Assembly (NCBI GenBank): GCA_045588345.1
Contig: JAZNDZ010000113.1
Coordinates: 1 to 28,662 of the forward strand
Reading direction: 5' to 3'
Length of the DNA: 28,662 bases
DNA from: HGM04593 sp045588345
Lineage (GTDB): Bacteria; Bacteroidota; Bacteroidia; Bacteroidales; Bacteroidaceae
Shown: positions 1 to 9,408 of the stretch, piece by piece
Layout: each line of letters begins with the position of its first letter
How positions within the stretch are numbered: the stretch's first letter is position 1
Notes under the pieces: generated by a model
Databases searched by the model: none
What the model was told of the DNA's origin: nothing
Seen by the model: the letters and a program-made list of their open reading frames with translations, nothing else
Program-made: the position numbers and the translations under genes

Positions 1-58
1 AAAAGTCTCCTTCTTTTGTTTGAGGCGTGAATAAAAAGTAAAGTTCAAGGCTTGTGAA

Positions 59-105
59 GGCTTCAAAACCGCAGTTTACTAAGCGTAAATGAGGATTTTG
101 AAGCC
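59..105. repeat. Strong hairpin, probable dispersed repeat unit
   Basis: Arms GGCTTCAAAACC (59-70) and GGATTTTGAAGCC (93-105) pair with a one-base bulge, and an inner stem TTTAC/GTAAA (75-79/85-89) closes a five-base loop. No T-run follows on either strand close enough for a standard terminator, although the hairpin lies about 80 bases past the PAP2 stop and could end that transcript. The flanking bases to 181 are non-coding. The minus-strand reading resembles a sequence I associate with dispersed repeats in Bacteroidales genomes, but I cannot confirm copy number here. Confidence 0.5.
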
Positions 106-181
106 AAACGTAACGTAGAAATTTGCTTTTTAGTCACCCTCAAAATTGGTAACAGCCTTTGTAGTTCCACGCTTCTTTCTA

Positions 182-1129
182 TTAGATAAATCTTTTATAT
201 AGCCATGTGGTGAAGTAATAGAGCATGACACCTGTTGCAAGACCGGCAATTGCATCGACAAGATAATGTGCCTTGATGTACACCGTTGCACAACAGAGCA
301 GCACAAAAATTGGGAACAGCATATATGCAAGCAACCGCTTGGCCCTGAAAGCAAGCATAACAAGAATTACTGTTATGCCAATGTGCGAACTTGGGAAAGC
401 CGCAGTAGGACGTTCGCCAGAACTCTGAGCAACACCTACAAGTTCAGTAAACAGACCGCCCTTCCCCTCTTGGGCTATAGTTATTTCCGGATTCAGATTA
501 AAGTAATCGCCTATCTCGGGATATGGGCCCGCCACAGCCAGTTCATCTCCTATCACAGGGAAATAGAACTGCGGCCCGGCAACCGGCAAGAATATGTATA
601 TAAGATAATACAGGAAGAACGATGACATTATCACGAATGTGCAACGTTCAACATCCTTAGGACGACGAAAAAAGTAGAAAAATGACACCAGTGCTATCAT
701 AGGATAATAGAGCCAGTACCCCATATTGAATGCCTCGCGCCAGAAAAGAGTGCTGCATGCTTGGTCGAACAGCAGTGCAGGCTGACAGGCAAAGATATCA
801 AGTTCAAGTGTAGCGAACAGGTGGTCAAGGTTCGGGAAAATGCGGTTGAACTCAAATGTATCGGGGTACCAATAACTCAACAGGCACATCTGCGACACAA
901 TTCTGACAAGGCGGATAGCCTTTGAAGGGTACTGCGTATATGCATATATCACCACAAATGTAGCCGCGGCAATGATGAAACGCCCCATAAGCATCTCCCG
1001 AGGGTCGTTTAACCTATTGAAGAAAATTATAATCAGCAGTGTGGTGAGCAAATTGTAGAGAATGTTCAGTTTCTCTACTGCGAGGAACTTTACCTCAAGT
1101 TTCTCGCGCTTGAACAAATCTAAAGCCAT
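182..1129 (-). CDS. PAP2-superfamily membrane phosphatase/phosphotransferase
   Basis: A 315-residue integral membrane protein of the PAP2 (phosphatidic acid phosphatase type 2) superfamily, subgroup resembling Aur1/inositolphosphotransferase-like proteins. Hydrophobic segments lie at about 24-38, 50-66, 138-155, 166-182, 250-282 and 295-310. The catalytic motifs are visible: a GPQFYFP segment (185-191), PSSH at 246-249 (His249, phospho-enzyme family motif) and KAHYLVD at 286-292 (His288 and Asp292, charge-relay pair). The family removes or transfers phosphate groups on lipid substrates at the membrane; the substrate is not readable here. The ATG lies inside the end of the upstream epimerase gene (10-base overlap), so the two are co-transcribed and probably translationally coupled. 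No inositol-lipid synthesis genes lie beside it, so I do not assign an inositol role. Confidence 0.85.
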   Translation of the reverse strand: MALDLFKREKLEVKFLAVEKLNILYNLLTTLLIIIFFNRLNDPREMLMGRFIIAAATFVVIYAYTQYPSKAIRLVRIVSQMCLLSYWYPDTFEFNRIFPNLDHLFATLELDIFACQPALLFDQACSTLFWREAFNMGYWLYYPMIALVSFFYFFRRPKDVERCTFVIMSSFFLYYLIYIFLPVAGPQFYFPVIGDELAVAGPYPEIGDYFNLNPEITIAQEGKGGLFTELVGVAQSSGERPTAAFPSSHIGITVILVMLAFRAKRLLAYMLFPIFVLLCCATVYIKAHYLVDAIAGLATGVMLYYFTTWLYKRFI

Positions 1130-2127
1130 TTTTCCTGTTTATACCATTTAATCATCTCCTTAACACCCTCTTTGAGCGGATATTCAATGCTGAAACCTAA
1201 CTCTTTTTCAATTGGTGCAGTATCACAAAGCCAGTTGCGCTGCTTCATAATCTTGTACTTATCGCCATTAAGCGTGCTGGGTTTACCTGTAATGTGAGAG
1301 AAGTATTCGGCACAAGCCGAAATCACTCTCAACACCCATACCGGTGCCTTGATGTGCAATACACTCTTCACAGCCATTTCTTGCTGTATATAATCGCTGA
1401 AAGCGCGGCTGTTATACCCCTGAGGCTCACTTACAAAATAACAGCGGTTCAGCACATCGCTCTCCATTGCCAGATATATCGCTTTTACAAGGTCCTTTAC
1501 ATAGATGAACGTAATGACCTGTGGCTTGAAGCCTACTGCAAAGTCAACATGCTTCTTTATACTCACCGCCATTTGGTAGTAATCGCGCTCACGCGGGCCA
1601 TATACGCCTGTGGGGCGCAATATTATATAAGGAAATGCCGCGTTATCAATTATATACCTTTCGGCAAGCAATTTGCTCTTGCCGTATACTGTATTTGGTG
1701 CCGGGGTATCGCAATCCATTATCGGGGTATATGGTTGCTGCTCATGCAAAGGACCGAACACGCTGAGCGAACTCAAATAGATAAACTTGCGCGGTTGCAT
1801 GCCTGCATCGGCAAGAGCATCAACGAAATTCTTCGTGCCTTCATAGTTTACCCTGAAAAAGTCCTTTTTATCAAGACATTTAGTTACACCCGCAGCATGC
1901 ACAATGTAATCCCATGCGCCATTGGAAGCCTTGAATGCCTTGAGTTGTTCCACAAGACTTTCCTTAGAAGAAAAGTCAAGTTCCACAAAGTTTACACGCT
2001 CATCTTTAAGAAACTTGCGACTACTGCTGCCGCGCATACCGGCCCAGACCTCAAGCCCTCGCTTGAGACCTTCCTCAACAATAAAACTGCCGATGAAACC
2101 GCTTGCTCCTGTAACTAAAACCTTCAT
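1120..2127 (-). CDS. NAD-dependent epimerase/dehydratase (extended SDR)
   Basis: A 335-residue extended short-chain dehydrogenase/reductase. The N-terminal nucleotide-binding motif GASGFIG (7-13) starts the Rossmann fold; the catalytic triad is visible as Ser120 (in LSS), Tyr148 and Lys152 (YGKSK). This family acts on nucleotide sugars (epimerases, dehydratases, reductases) or on sterol/flavonoid-type substrates; the exact substrate cannot be read from sequence. The ATG at 2127 is preceded by a good Bacteroidota promoter (-7 at 2177-2184), giving a leader of about 40 bases. It is first in a two-gene unit with the PAP2 gene. Pairing with a lipid-type phosphatase suggests envelope lipid or polyprenol-sugar metabolism, which is inference. 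Confidence 0.85.
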   Translation of the reverse strand: MKVLVTGASGFIGSFIVEEGLKRGLEVWAGMRGSSSRKFLKDERVNFVELDFSSKESLVEQLKAFKASNGAWDYIVHAAGVTKCLDKKDFFRVNYEGTKNFVDALADAGMQPRKFIYLSSLSVFGPLHEQQPYTPIMDCDTPAPNTVYGKSKLLAERYIIDNAAFPYIILRPTGVYGPRERDYYQMAVSIKKHVDFAVGFKPQVITFIYVKDLVKAIYLAMESDVLNRCYFVSEPQGYNSRAFSDYIQQEMAVKSVLHIKAPVWVLRVISACAEYFSHITGKPSTLNGDKYKIMKQRNWLCDTAPIEKELGFSIEYPLKEGVKEMIKWYKQEKWL

Positions 2128-2176
2128 TATAGAATCATTGATGACAACACTCAGGGTCTATTAATACATTGCCCCA

Positions 2177-2207
2177 CAAAGATACTACAAAACTCCGAAG
2201 GTACGAA
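2177..2207 (-). promoter_or_regulatory. Promoter of epimerase-PAP2 unit
   Basis: On the minus strand a perfect TATCTTTG -7 box (complement of 2177-2184) is preceded, after 19 bases, by TTCG (complement of 2204-2207) in the -33 position. This fits the Bacteroidota primary-sigma consensus TTTG-N19-21-TAnnTTTG with one mismatch in the -33 box. Confidence 0.6.
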
Positions 2208-2328
2208 AAGCAGAGGGGTTAATATCAAGAAGAGGTGCTTTTGGGCACATACGGTCATATAACATCATCGGGAACTTTCCATTTTCACATACTTTAAGCA
2301 TTTGCTCTGCACTTTTGGCAGCAGAACA

Positions 2329-2358
2329 TTGCAGAATGATGTTTTATTACTATTTTAG
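2329..2358 (+). promoter_or_regulatory. Promoter of rnr
   Basis: TTG at 2329-2331, a 19-base spacer, then TATTTTAG at 2351-2358 (one mismatch to TAnnTTTG). Transcription would begin near 2365, so longer readings of the gene starting at TTG 2315 or ATG 2336 would lie upstream of the transcript; this supports the ATG at 2381. Confidence 0.45.
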
Positions 2359-2380
2359 CAACAGAAAAAACATTAATATC

Positions 2381-4528
2381 ATGGCAAAGAAAGGCGGAAA
2401 AGGGAAGGTGCGCATAAACAAGAACATGCTTGTGGAGATGCTTGTGTCATTGTTCAACCACAATGAAGGAAGGCTTATAAGCCCTAAAGAAATTTTCAGG
2501 GAACTCGGCCTTACATCAACAGCAGCAAGAACTCTGTGTGTACAGGTTCTTGACGAAATGGTATTTGACGGGTTTATTATGGAACCTGAATTCAGAAAAT
2601 ATGTGCTTGCAGGCAACAGTTCAATGCTGTACGGAACTTTCTCGCGCAGCAAGGACGGCTACAACGAGTTCTACCCCGAAGACGGCAGCGAGCCTGTGCT
2701 CATAAGCGAACGGAATTCGGCACATGCACTCACTGATGACCTTGTACGCGTGGCACTCTTTGCACGCAGACGCGGACGTGGGCGCGAAGGAGAGGTTGTA
2801 GAGATTGTGAAACGTGTGCACGACACTTTCGTGGGCGAACTACATGTAGAGAAGCATTACGCCTTTCTCATCACCGAAAACCGCATAATGCCAAACGATA
2901 TATTCATTCCCAAGGATATGCTCAAGGGAGGCAAGAACGGCGACAAGGCCGTTGTAAAAATGCTCGAATGGGCTCCTGAGAGCAAGAACCCGGTGGGCAA
3001 GGTCATTGATATTCTGGGTAGAAGCGGTGAGAACAATGCCGAGATGAATGCCATACTTGCCGAATATGGCCTGCCATACAAATACCCCGAAGCGGTGGAA
3101 GAGGCCGCAGCCAAACTTCCTGCCGACATAACCAAAGAGGAGATTTCCAAGCGCGAGGACTTTCGCGACGTAACAACATTCACCATAGACCCGGCCGATG
3201 CCAAGGATTTTGACGACGCACTCTCAATTCGCCCAATAGGTGAAGGCCTGTGGGAGATTGGCGTACACATTGCCGATGTATCGCACTACGTCACTGAGGG
3301 CAGCATAATTGACAAGGAAGCCTTCAAACGTGCCACATCAATCTACCTTGTGGACCGCACAATACCCATGCTGCCCGAAAGACTCTGCAACTTCCTCTGC
3401 TCACTGCGCCCCAACGAGGAAAAACTCACCTATTCGGTAATCTTCACAATAAACGATAAGGCAGAAGTGAAGAAATCACACATCACCCGCTCAATAATAA
3501 AGAGCGACCGCAGGTTCTGCTACGAAGAGGTACAGGAAATCATAGAAAAGAGCGAAGGCGAATTTTACAATGAAATCAACATACTGAATACCCTCGCACA
3601 GAAGATGCGCAAGAAACGCTTCCAGGCAGGCGCGATAGATTTCCAACAGGCCGAAGTAAGATTCCGTCTCGACGACAGTGGCAAGCCGCTGTCGGTATAC
3701 TTCACAGAGAGCAACGAGTCACACCAACTCATTGAAGAGTTCATGCTACTTGCCAACCGTACAGTGGCCGAGAAAATCGGGCGCAAGACCGCTACTAACA
3801 AGAACCCAAAGGTTTTTGTATACCGCATACACGACCAGCCCAACCCCGAAAAGATTGCCATGCTGTCGAAGTTCGTGACCAAACTGGGCTATAAGATGAA
3901 AAGCCCATCGGGGCGTACAACGTCGGCTACAGCGCTGAACACCCTGCTGAAGGATGTGCATGGAACCAAGGAACAGAATGTAATTGAACAGATTTCACTG
4001 CGCACAATGCAGAAGGCGCGCTACTCCACTGAGAATATCGGGCACTATGGGCTCGCATTCCGCTACTATTCTCACTTCACATCACCCATACGCCGTTACC
4101 CCGACCTTCTTGTACACCGTCTTCTGCATCGTTACCTTACGCTCGAGTCGCGCACAGTGAGCAAACCAAAGTATGAGGAACTGTGCGAACACTGCTCTGC
4201 CCAAGAACAGGTGGCAGCCAATGCCGAACGCGCAAGCATCAAGTACAAGCAGGTAGAGTTCATGAGTGAACACATCGGTGATGAGTACGATGCCGTAATC
4301 AGCGGCGTTACAGAATGGGGATTATATGCCGAGATTAATGTGAACAAATGCGAGGGCATGATACCGATGCGCACCTTACAGGATGACTATTACGAATTTG
4401 ACGATGCCAACTACTGCATAATCGGCCGCCGCACACACCGCAAGTTCACAATAGGCGACGCAGTGCGCATACGCATAGTACGCGCCAACCTCGACCGCAA
4501 ACAACTCGACTTTGAACTGGCTGAATAA
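2381..4528 (+). CDS. rnr: Ribonuclease R
   Basis: A 3'-5' exoribonuclease of the RNase II/R (RNB) family, 715 residues from the chosen ATG, a normal length. It degrades structured RNA processively in the cytoplasm. Order: a lysine-rich N-terminus with a winged-helix-like region (about 15-70), cold-shock-type OB folds (about 80-230), the RNB catalytic domain opening with FTIDPADAKDFDDA (267-280), where Asp270, Asp276, Asp278 and Asp279 match the metal-binding aspartates and Asp278 matches the catalytic one, and a C-terminal S1 domain (about 630-712). The open frame extends upstream to a TTG at 2315, but the extra 22 residues look non-coding and precede the predicted transcription start. Monocistronic by context: divergent from the epimerase and 72 bases before the response regulator. 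Confidence 0.95.
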   Translation: MAKKGGKGKVRINKNMLVEMLVSLFNHNEGRLISPKEIFRELGLTSTAARTLCVQVLDEMVFDGFIMEPEFRKYVLAGNSSMLYGTFSRSKDGYNEFYPEDGSEPVLISERNSAHALTDDLVRVALFARRRGRGREGEVVEIVKRVHDTFVGELHVEKHYAFLITENRIMPNDIFIPKDMLKGGKNGDKAVVKMLEWAPESKNPVGKVIDILGRSGENNAEMNAILAEYGLPYKYPEAVEEAAAKLPADITKEEISKREDFRDVTTFTIDPADAKDFDDALSIRPIGEGLWEIGVHIADVSHYVTEGSIIDKEAFKRATSIYLVDRTIPMLPERLCNFLCSLRPNEEKLTYSVIFTINDKAEVKKSHITRSIIKSDRRFCYEEVQEIIEKSEGEFYNEINILNTLAQKMRKKRFQAGAIDFQQAEVRFRLDDSGKPLSVYFTESNESHQLIEEFMLLANRTVAEKIGRKTATNKNPKVFVYRIHDQPNPEKIAMLSKFVTKLGYKMKSPSGRTTSATALNTLLKDVHGTKEQNVIEQISLRTMQKARYSTENIGHYGLAFRYYSHFTSPIRRYPDLLVHRLLHRYLTLESRTVSKPKYEELCEHCSAQEQVAANAERASIKYKQVEFMSEHIGDEYDAVISGVTEWGLYAEINVNKCEGMIPMRTLQDDYYEFDDANYCIIGRRTHRKFTIGDAVRIRIVRANLDRKQLDFELAE

Positions 4529-4562
4529 CGACACATTTCAGTTCCTTTTCAAAAAGAAGCAA

Positions 4563-4570
4563 TACTTTCG
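4563..4570 (+). promoter_or_regulatory. Possible -7 box for response regulator
   Basis: TACTTTCG fits TAnnTTTG with one mismatch and lies 30 bases before the response-regulator ATG. No convincing -33 element is present, so the pair could instead be read through from rnr. Confidence 0.3.
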
Positions 4571-4600
4571 TATCGTACAAAAAGGCAAAAGCACACGACA

Positions 4601-5302
4601 ATGAAACTGCTTATAATAGAAGACGACACCTCCCTGCGTGAAATAATGCAGCGGGCCCTGCAGGGTGAAGGATACATTGTAGAGACTGCACCCACATACT
4701 TCGATGCATGCGACAAGATTGCCGGCTACAGTTACGACTGCATTATGCTTGACATAATGCTGCCCGACGGCAACGGCCTCAAACTGCTTGAGGAGATAAA
4801 GAAAAGCGGCAAAGAAGAACGTGTCATCATAATATCGGCACGCGACTCGCTCGATGACAAAATCACAGGCCTTGACCTTGGTGCCGATGACTACCTTGCC
4901 AAGCCATTCTACATGGCCGAACTATCGGCACGCATAAAAAGCGTAATGCGCCGCGGCAGCGGAGCCGTCAACAACAACATGAAAGCAGGCAACATAACCC
5001 TCGACCCGGGTAGCCGCAGGGTTACTGTCGGAGGGCAAGAAGTCACATTGCTTAAAAAGGAGTTTGACATACTGCTTTACTTCATGCAGCGCCCCGAGCA
5101 CATTGTAGACAAGGCCGTACTTGCCGAGGCCGTTTGGGGTGACCACATTGACATGGTCGACAATTTCCAGTTCGTTTATGCACAAATAAAGAACCTGCGC
5201 AAGAAACTCTCCGAGGCCGGTGCCGACACAAATATAAAAGCCGTATACGGTTTCGGCTATAAATTCACAGAAACCGAAGATTGTCAGCATGAAAATCTGT
5301 AA
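4601..5302 (+). CDS. OmpR/PhoB-family response regulator
   Basis: A 233-residue two-component response regulator. The receiver domain (1-115) has the acidic pair Asp8/Asp9, the phospho-acceptor Asp51 in MLDIMLPDG, switch Ser79 and Lys101 in the AKPF motif. A winged-helix DNA-binding domain of the Trans_reg_C type fills about 128-225 and ends in the typical VYGFGYKF strand. All key residues are present, so it should be phosphorylated by the histidine kinase encoded 64 bases downstream and act as a transcription regulator. No target operon can be deduced. It does not resemble RprY closely enough for me to use that name. Confidence 0.93.
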   Translation: MKLLIIEDDTSLREIMQRALQGEGYIVETAPTYFDACDKIAGYSYDCIMLDIMLPDGNGLKLLEEIKKSGKEERVIIISARDSLDDKITGLDLGADDYLAKPFYMAELSARIKSVMRRGSGAVNNNMKAGNITLDPGSRRVTVGGQEVTLLKKEFDILLYFMQRPEHIVDKAVLAEAVWGDHIDMVDNFQFVYAQIKNLRKKLSEAGADTNIKAVYGFGYKFTETEDCQHENL

Positions 5303-5366
5303 AACTCATCCTTCAGGACAAAAGAAGGTAACCTACAGTTGAAAAACAAAAATATAACATCCAGTA

Positions 5367-6635
5367 ATGAAACTGATATACCGTGTTACACTCAGACTTT
5401 CAATAGTTCTGCTGCCTATCCTATTAGTCTGGGCAGCAGTATTCTACTATTCCATGGTTGATGAAATCAACGACGAAACAGATGACAATCTCGAGGACTA
5501 TGCGACCATGCTCATTCGCAGGGCACTCACCGGAAGCGAGCTCCCCGGCCCTAACGAAGGCAGTAACAATACATACAGCATAGAACTCCTGAGCAATGAC
5601 AAGGAGCACAGCAAGTTCTTGAAATTCGAAGACCGCAAAATATATATCCCTGAAAAAAGAGAAACAGAACCTGCCCGCATCCTCACAATGACATTTACCG
5701 ACAGCAACAGCAACACCTATCTGCTCACGGTCTCCACGCCCACTTTTGAGCGCGAGGACCTGCTGCTCTCAGTCTTTTGGCACCTTGTTGCACTATATGC
5801 CATTCTAATCATTACAATATTGTCTGTCACCACACTGATATTCAACTACAGTATGCGCCCACTCTACCGCCTGCTTTACTGGCTCGACGGCTATAACCTT
5901 GGTAACGGAGTAGAGAACCTTCCCGTATGCACCCGCATAACAGAATTCAAGAAACTCACAGAGAGTGCCCGAAGCACAATCGAACGTGCCGAGAAATACT
6001 ATGAGCGCCAGAAACAGTTCATCGGCAATGCCTCGCACGAACTGCAGACACCGCTTGCCGTGCTCGGCACACGCATCGAGTGGATGATAGACAACACACC
6101 GCTCACCGAAGAGCAGTTTGCCGAACTGACCAAAATGCGCCAGTCGCTGCACCGCCTCAACCGCCTCAACCGCACCCTGCTGCTCATTTCCAAGATTGAG
6201 AATGCACAGTTCAACGAAAAGAATGACGTTGACTTTACCGAACTCATAAAGCGCGAAGTTGAGATATATGAAGAAATATACAGTTGCAAGTATATTAAGT
6301 GCTACAAGGAACTCCCTGAGCGTTTCATTGTAACAATGGACGAATCATTGGCAGCGACAATGGTGACAAACCTCATAAAGAACGCCTTTCTGCACACAGC
6401 CGACGGCGGCACAATAGACATCACACTGTCAAACGGCACACTCACTGTCAGCAACAGCGGCGAAGAATCCCTTGACACAACCCGCCTTTTCGACCGTTTC
6501 TACACCAGCGGCAAAAGCGGTTCAACCGGCCTTGGCCTTGCATTGGTGAAATCAATTGCGGATTTCTATAATTACAACTTGAGGTATAATTACACCAATG
6601 GCAGACACCGTTTCTCGGTAAAGTTTAAAGAATAA
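5367..6635 (+). CDS. Sensor histidine kinase
   Basis: A 422-residue membrane histidine kinase, partner of the preceding response regulator. Transmembrane segments at about 10-29 and 136-160 flank a periplasmic sensor region of about 105 residues with no recognised domain. A short HAMP-like linker follows (161-210), then HisKA with the phospho-acceptor His224 in ASHELQTPL. The ATPase domain has an N box (Asn335 and Asn339 in TNLIKNAFLH), a G1 box reduced to SNSGE where DNG would be usual (Asn363 replaces the common Asp), and G2 GLGLAL (388-393). The Asp-to-Asn change in G1 is notable because that Asp contacts adenine, though G1 boxes vary among kinases. The gene ends 29 bases from the convergent nrdG with no clear terminator between them. 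Confidence 0.92.
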   Translation: MKLIYRVTLRLSIVLLPILLVWAAVFYYSMVDEINDETDDNLEDYATMLIRRALTGSELPGPNEGSNNTYSIELLSNDKEHSKFLKFEDRKIYIPEKRETEPARILTMTFTDSNSNTYLLTVSTPTFEREDLLLSVFWHLVALYAILIITILSVTTLIFNYSMRPLYRLLYWLDGYNLGNGVENLPVCTRITEFKKLTESARSTIERAEKYYERQKQFIGNASHELQTPLAVLGTRIEWMIDNTPLTEEQFAELTKMRQSLHRLNRLNRTLLLISKIENAQFNEKNDVDFTELIKREVEIYEEIYSCKYIKCYKELPERFIVTMDESLAATMVTNLIKNAFLHTADGGTIDITLSNGTLTVSNSGEESLDTTRLFDRFYTSGKSGSTGLGLALVKSIADFYNYNLRYNYTNGRHRFSVKFKE

Positions 6636-6664
6636 CCTCATGCAGACACTTGTATTATGACTGG

Positions 6665-7159
6665 TCAAACATCCAGCATCACCGCCTTGCCCTCCTTGAG
6701 CGAGCGCGGTACATCAATGATGCGCTGATTGCTGCTGCCGCGGAAGCGCAACTGCTCGTCACGCAGAGCCTCAATGAAACGGCCGTCCACAAGCACATCT
6801 ACCTGCTCAAGCAGTGCGCGCTGTACTGGGTTTTCTAAAATCTGCTCAAAAAGAGAGCCCGTGTAGCACCAAATATTTTTGTTGCTACGCTCCTTGATTG
6901 CAATTGCCAGTTCGGTGAAGCCCTGTGGCTGGAACATTGGGTCGCCGCCTGAGAATGTGACATCGGCAAAAGGGTCGGCAAGAATTACCTCAAGGATGTC
7001 ATCAACATCTACATAATGACCGTTGCTTATATCCCACGACTGGGGATTATGACACCCGGGGCAATGGTTCGGGCAACCGGCGCAGTAGATTGTAGTGCGG
7101 AAGCCCGGACCATCGACCGTAGTGTCCTCCACAATGTCGAGTATGGATATTTTTGTCAT
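6665..7159 (-). CDS. nrdG: Anaerobic ribonucleotide reductase activating protein
   Basis: A 164-residue radical SAM enzyme that uses a [4Fe-4S] cluster and S-adenosylmethionine to generate the glycyl radical on NrdD. The cluster motif C-x3-C-x2-C is visible in CPNHCPGC near residues 29-36, preceded by the family's VDGPGFRTTIYC stretch, and a SAM-contacting SGGDP motif follows at about residue 70. Length fits NrdG. The ATG is one base after the nrdD stop codon, so the two genes are co-transcribed and probably translationally coupled. Convergent with the histidine kinase gene. Confidence 0.95.
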   Translation of the reverse strand: MTKISILDIVEDTTVDGPGFRTTIYCAGCPNHCPGCHNPQSWDISNGHYVDVDDILEVILADPFADVTFSGGDPMFQPQGFTELAIAIKERSNKNIWCYTGSLFEQILENPVQRALLEQVDVLVDGRFIEALRDEQLRFRGSSNQRIIDVPRSLKEGKAVMLDV

Positions 7160-7160
7160 G

Positions 7161-9368
7161 TTATTCGTGAACTACACGGTCATTGAGTTCGGCAAGTTTA
7201 GCCTTGTTCCAGCGGTCGGTGGTACCTACAAGATAACCAGTGATGCGCTGCAATTTGTCAAGGTTTTTGCTGCCGCATTGGGGACACTCCTTAAGGTCCT
7301 TTGTAGAGTTTTCATAACCACAGTCGAGACAACGGTTGCGATTGTGGTTTACTGAACCGTAACCAATGTTGTACTTGTCCATCATATCTACTACACGCAT
7401 GATTGCCTCAGGATTGTGTGTCGCATCACCATCAATCTCAACATAGAAGATATGCCCGCCGCGTGTGAGGTCATGATAAGGAGCCTCAACTTCGGCCTTG
7501 TGACGCGCACTGCACTTATAGTAGACAGGTACATGGTTACTGTTGGTATAGTAATCGCGGTCTGTTATACCTTCAATAACACCGAAACGCTTGCGGTCGC
7601 CACGTGTGAAACGGCCTGAAAGGCCCTCTGCAGGAGTTGCAAGTATACTGTAATTGTGCTGGTACTGTTCGGAGAAATCATTGGCACGGTCACGCATGTA
7701 TGTGATGATGCGCAAGCCGAGTTCCTGTGCCTCTTCGCTCTCGCCATGGTGCTTGCCCACAAGTGCAACAAGACACTCAGCAAGGCCTATAAAGCCTATT
7801 CCCAGTGTACCTTGATTGATTACAGAAGCAATTGTGTCACCAGGCTTGAGTTTATCGCTGCCAATCCAGAGAGCCGACATGACAAGCGGGAACTGCTTTG
7901 CGAAAGCACTCTTCTGAAACTCCATGCGCTCATGAAGTTGGCGTGCCGTAACATCGAGCAATTCATCGAGTTTCGCAAAGAACATTGCAATGCGTTGTTC
8001 CTTATTCTCAACTTCCATGCATTCTATTGCAAGACGCACAATGTTTATGGTAGAGAACGAAAGGTTTCCGCGGCCAACAGATGTCTTTTGACCGAAACGG
8101 TTCTCATACACGCGGGTACGGCAACCCATGGTAGCAACCTCATGCATATAGCGCTTGGGGTCATCGGCTTTCCACTCCTCGCTTTGGTTGAATGTGGCAT
8201 CAAGGTTCAGAAAGTTGGGGAAGAAACGGCGTGCCGTAACCTTGCATGCAAGTTGGTAGAGGTCGTAGTTGCGGTCACTCGGCAAATAACTGACACCACG
8301 TTTCTTTTTCCATATCTGTATGGGGAAAATGGCTGTCTCACCGTTACCGACACCACGATAGGTACTGTTCAATAACTCACGGATAATGCAACGGCCTTCG
8401 GCCGATGTATCGGTGCCGTAATTAATTGAACTGAATACCACCTGATTGCCACCACGTGAATGGATTGTGTTCATGTTATGTATGAAAGCCTCCATCGCCT
8501 GATGCACACGACAAACAGTCTTGTTCATAGCATGCTGCAATATGCGTTCCTCGCCACTCAGGAAGTCAAGAGGCTGCATTACATAATCTGCTATTTCCTT
8601 ATTATATAAGTGCGAATAATCGGCACCGGTAAGTTCCTCAATAGCCTTGAGTTCCTCAATGAAACTTGTACGCACATAAGGTGCAAGATAGAAGTCAAAT
8701 GCCGGAATTGCCTGGCCGCCATGCATCTCGTTCTGTGCAGTCTCCATTGAAATGCATGCGATTATGCTTGCAGTCTCAATGCGCTTTGCCGGGCGTGACT
8801 CGCCATGACCTGCGTTGAAGCCATTGAGCAGGATGTTGTCGAGCGGGTGCTGGCAGCATGTGAGGCTCTTTGTAGGATAATAATCCTTGTCGTGTATATG
8901 CAGATAGTTGTTGTGTACGGCATCCACCACCTCCTCGCTCAAGAGGAAATCGTCGACAAACGGTTTTGTTGTCTCGCTGGCAAACTTCATCATCATACCG
9001 GCAGGTGTGTCGGCATTCATGTTCGCATTTTCACGGGTAACATCATTGGATTGAATGTTAATGATTTCCTGGAAAATGTCACGGGTCTTTGCCTTTCGGG
9101 CGATACGGCGCTGGTTACGGTAGGCGATGTACTTTTGAGCAACATCCTTGCGGCTACTCTTCATGAGTTCCAACTCAACCATATCCTGAATTGCCTCCAC
9201 GGTCATCTGTGCATCACCGCGGAAAGAGATGTGGTCGGTAATCTGGCGTATGAGTGACATATCCTCACCTTTGTCGGTGTGCAACATCGCCTTACGGATA
9301 GCCGTAATAATTTTTTCCTCATTAAAGCCGACAATGCGTCCGTCGCGCTTTACAACTGTCTGAATCAT
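7161..9368 (-). CDS. nrdD: Anaerobic ribonucleoside-triphosphate reductase
   Basis: Class III ribonucleotide reductase, 735 residues from the chosen ATG; reduces ribonucleoside triphosphates to dNTPs under anoxia. An ATP-cone regulatory domain (1-95, with VVKRDGR at 5-11) precedes the catalytic barrel. A double Cys (171-172) lies in the region of the first active-site cysteine. The C-terminus has a zinc site C680-x2-C683...C695-x2-C698 and the glycyl-radical motif RITGYLVG with Gly711. The frame stays open upstream to a TTG at 9437, but the extra residues cover the promoter, and the family starts near MIQTVVKRDG, so I chose 9368. It is the first gene of the nrdD-nrdG unit. Confidence 0.96.
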   Translation of the reverse strand: MIQTVVKRDGRIVGFNEEKIITAIRKAMLHTDKGEDMSLIRQITDHISFRGDAQMTVEAIQDMVELELMKSSRKDVAQKYIAYRNQRRIARKAKTRDIFQEIINIQSNDVTRENANMNADTPAGMMMKFASETTKPFVDDFLLSEEVVDAVHNNYLHIHDKDYYPTKSLTCCQHPLDNILLNGFNAGHGESRPAKRIETASIIACISMETAQNEMHGGQAIPAFDFYLAPYVRTSFIEELKAIEELTGADYSHLYNKEIADYVMQPLDFLSGEERILQHAMNKTVCRVHQAMEAFIHNMNTIHSRGGNQVVFSSINYGTDTSAEGRCIIRELLNSTYRGVGNGETAIFPIQIWKKKRGVSYLPSDRNYDLYQLACKVTARRFFPNFLNLDATFNQSEEWKADDPKRYMHEVATMGCRTRVYENRFGQKTSVGRGNLSFSTINIVRLAIECMEVENKEQRIAMFFAKLDELLDVTARQLHERMEFQKSAFAKQFPLVMSALWIGSDKLKPGDTIASVINQGTLGIGFIGLAECLVALVGKHHGESEEAQELGLRIITYMRDRANDFSEQYQHNYSILATPAEGLSGRFTRGDRKRFGVIEGITDRDYYTNSNHVPVYYKCSARHKAEVEAPYHDLTRGGHIFYVEIDGDATHNPEAIMRVVDMMDKYNIGYGSVNHNRNRCLDCGYENSTKDLKECPQCGSKNLDKLQRITGYLVGTTDRWNKAKLAELNDRVVHE

Positions 9369-9408
9369 ATATTTATTGAATTTTTGTTTCGGGAACACGA
9401 AAGGTAGG

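Noticed and set aside
1294..2118. 274-codon plus-strand open frame opposite the epimerase gene
   Set aside because: Complete overlap with a well-supported SDR gene on the other strand; the translation is rich in His, Cys and Tyr with no recognisable domain.
7656..8375. 239-codon plus-strand open frame opposite nrdD
   Set aside because: It lies entirely inside the nrdD coding region, which has clear catalytic motifs; the composition is that of an antisense shadow and no promoter or family match is seen.
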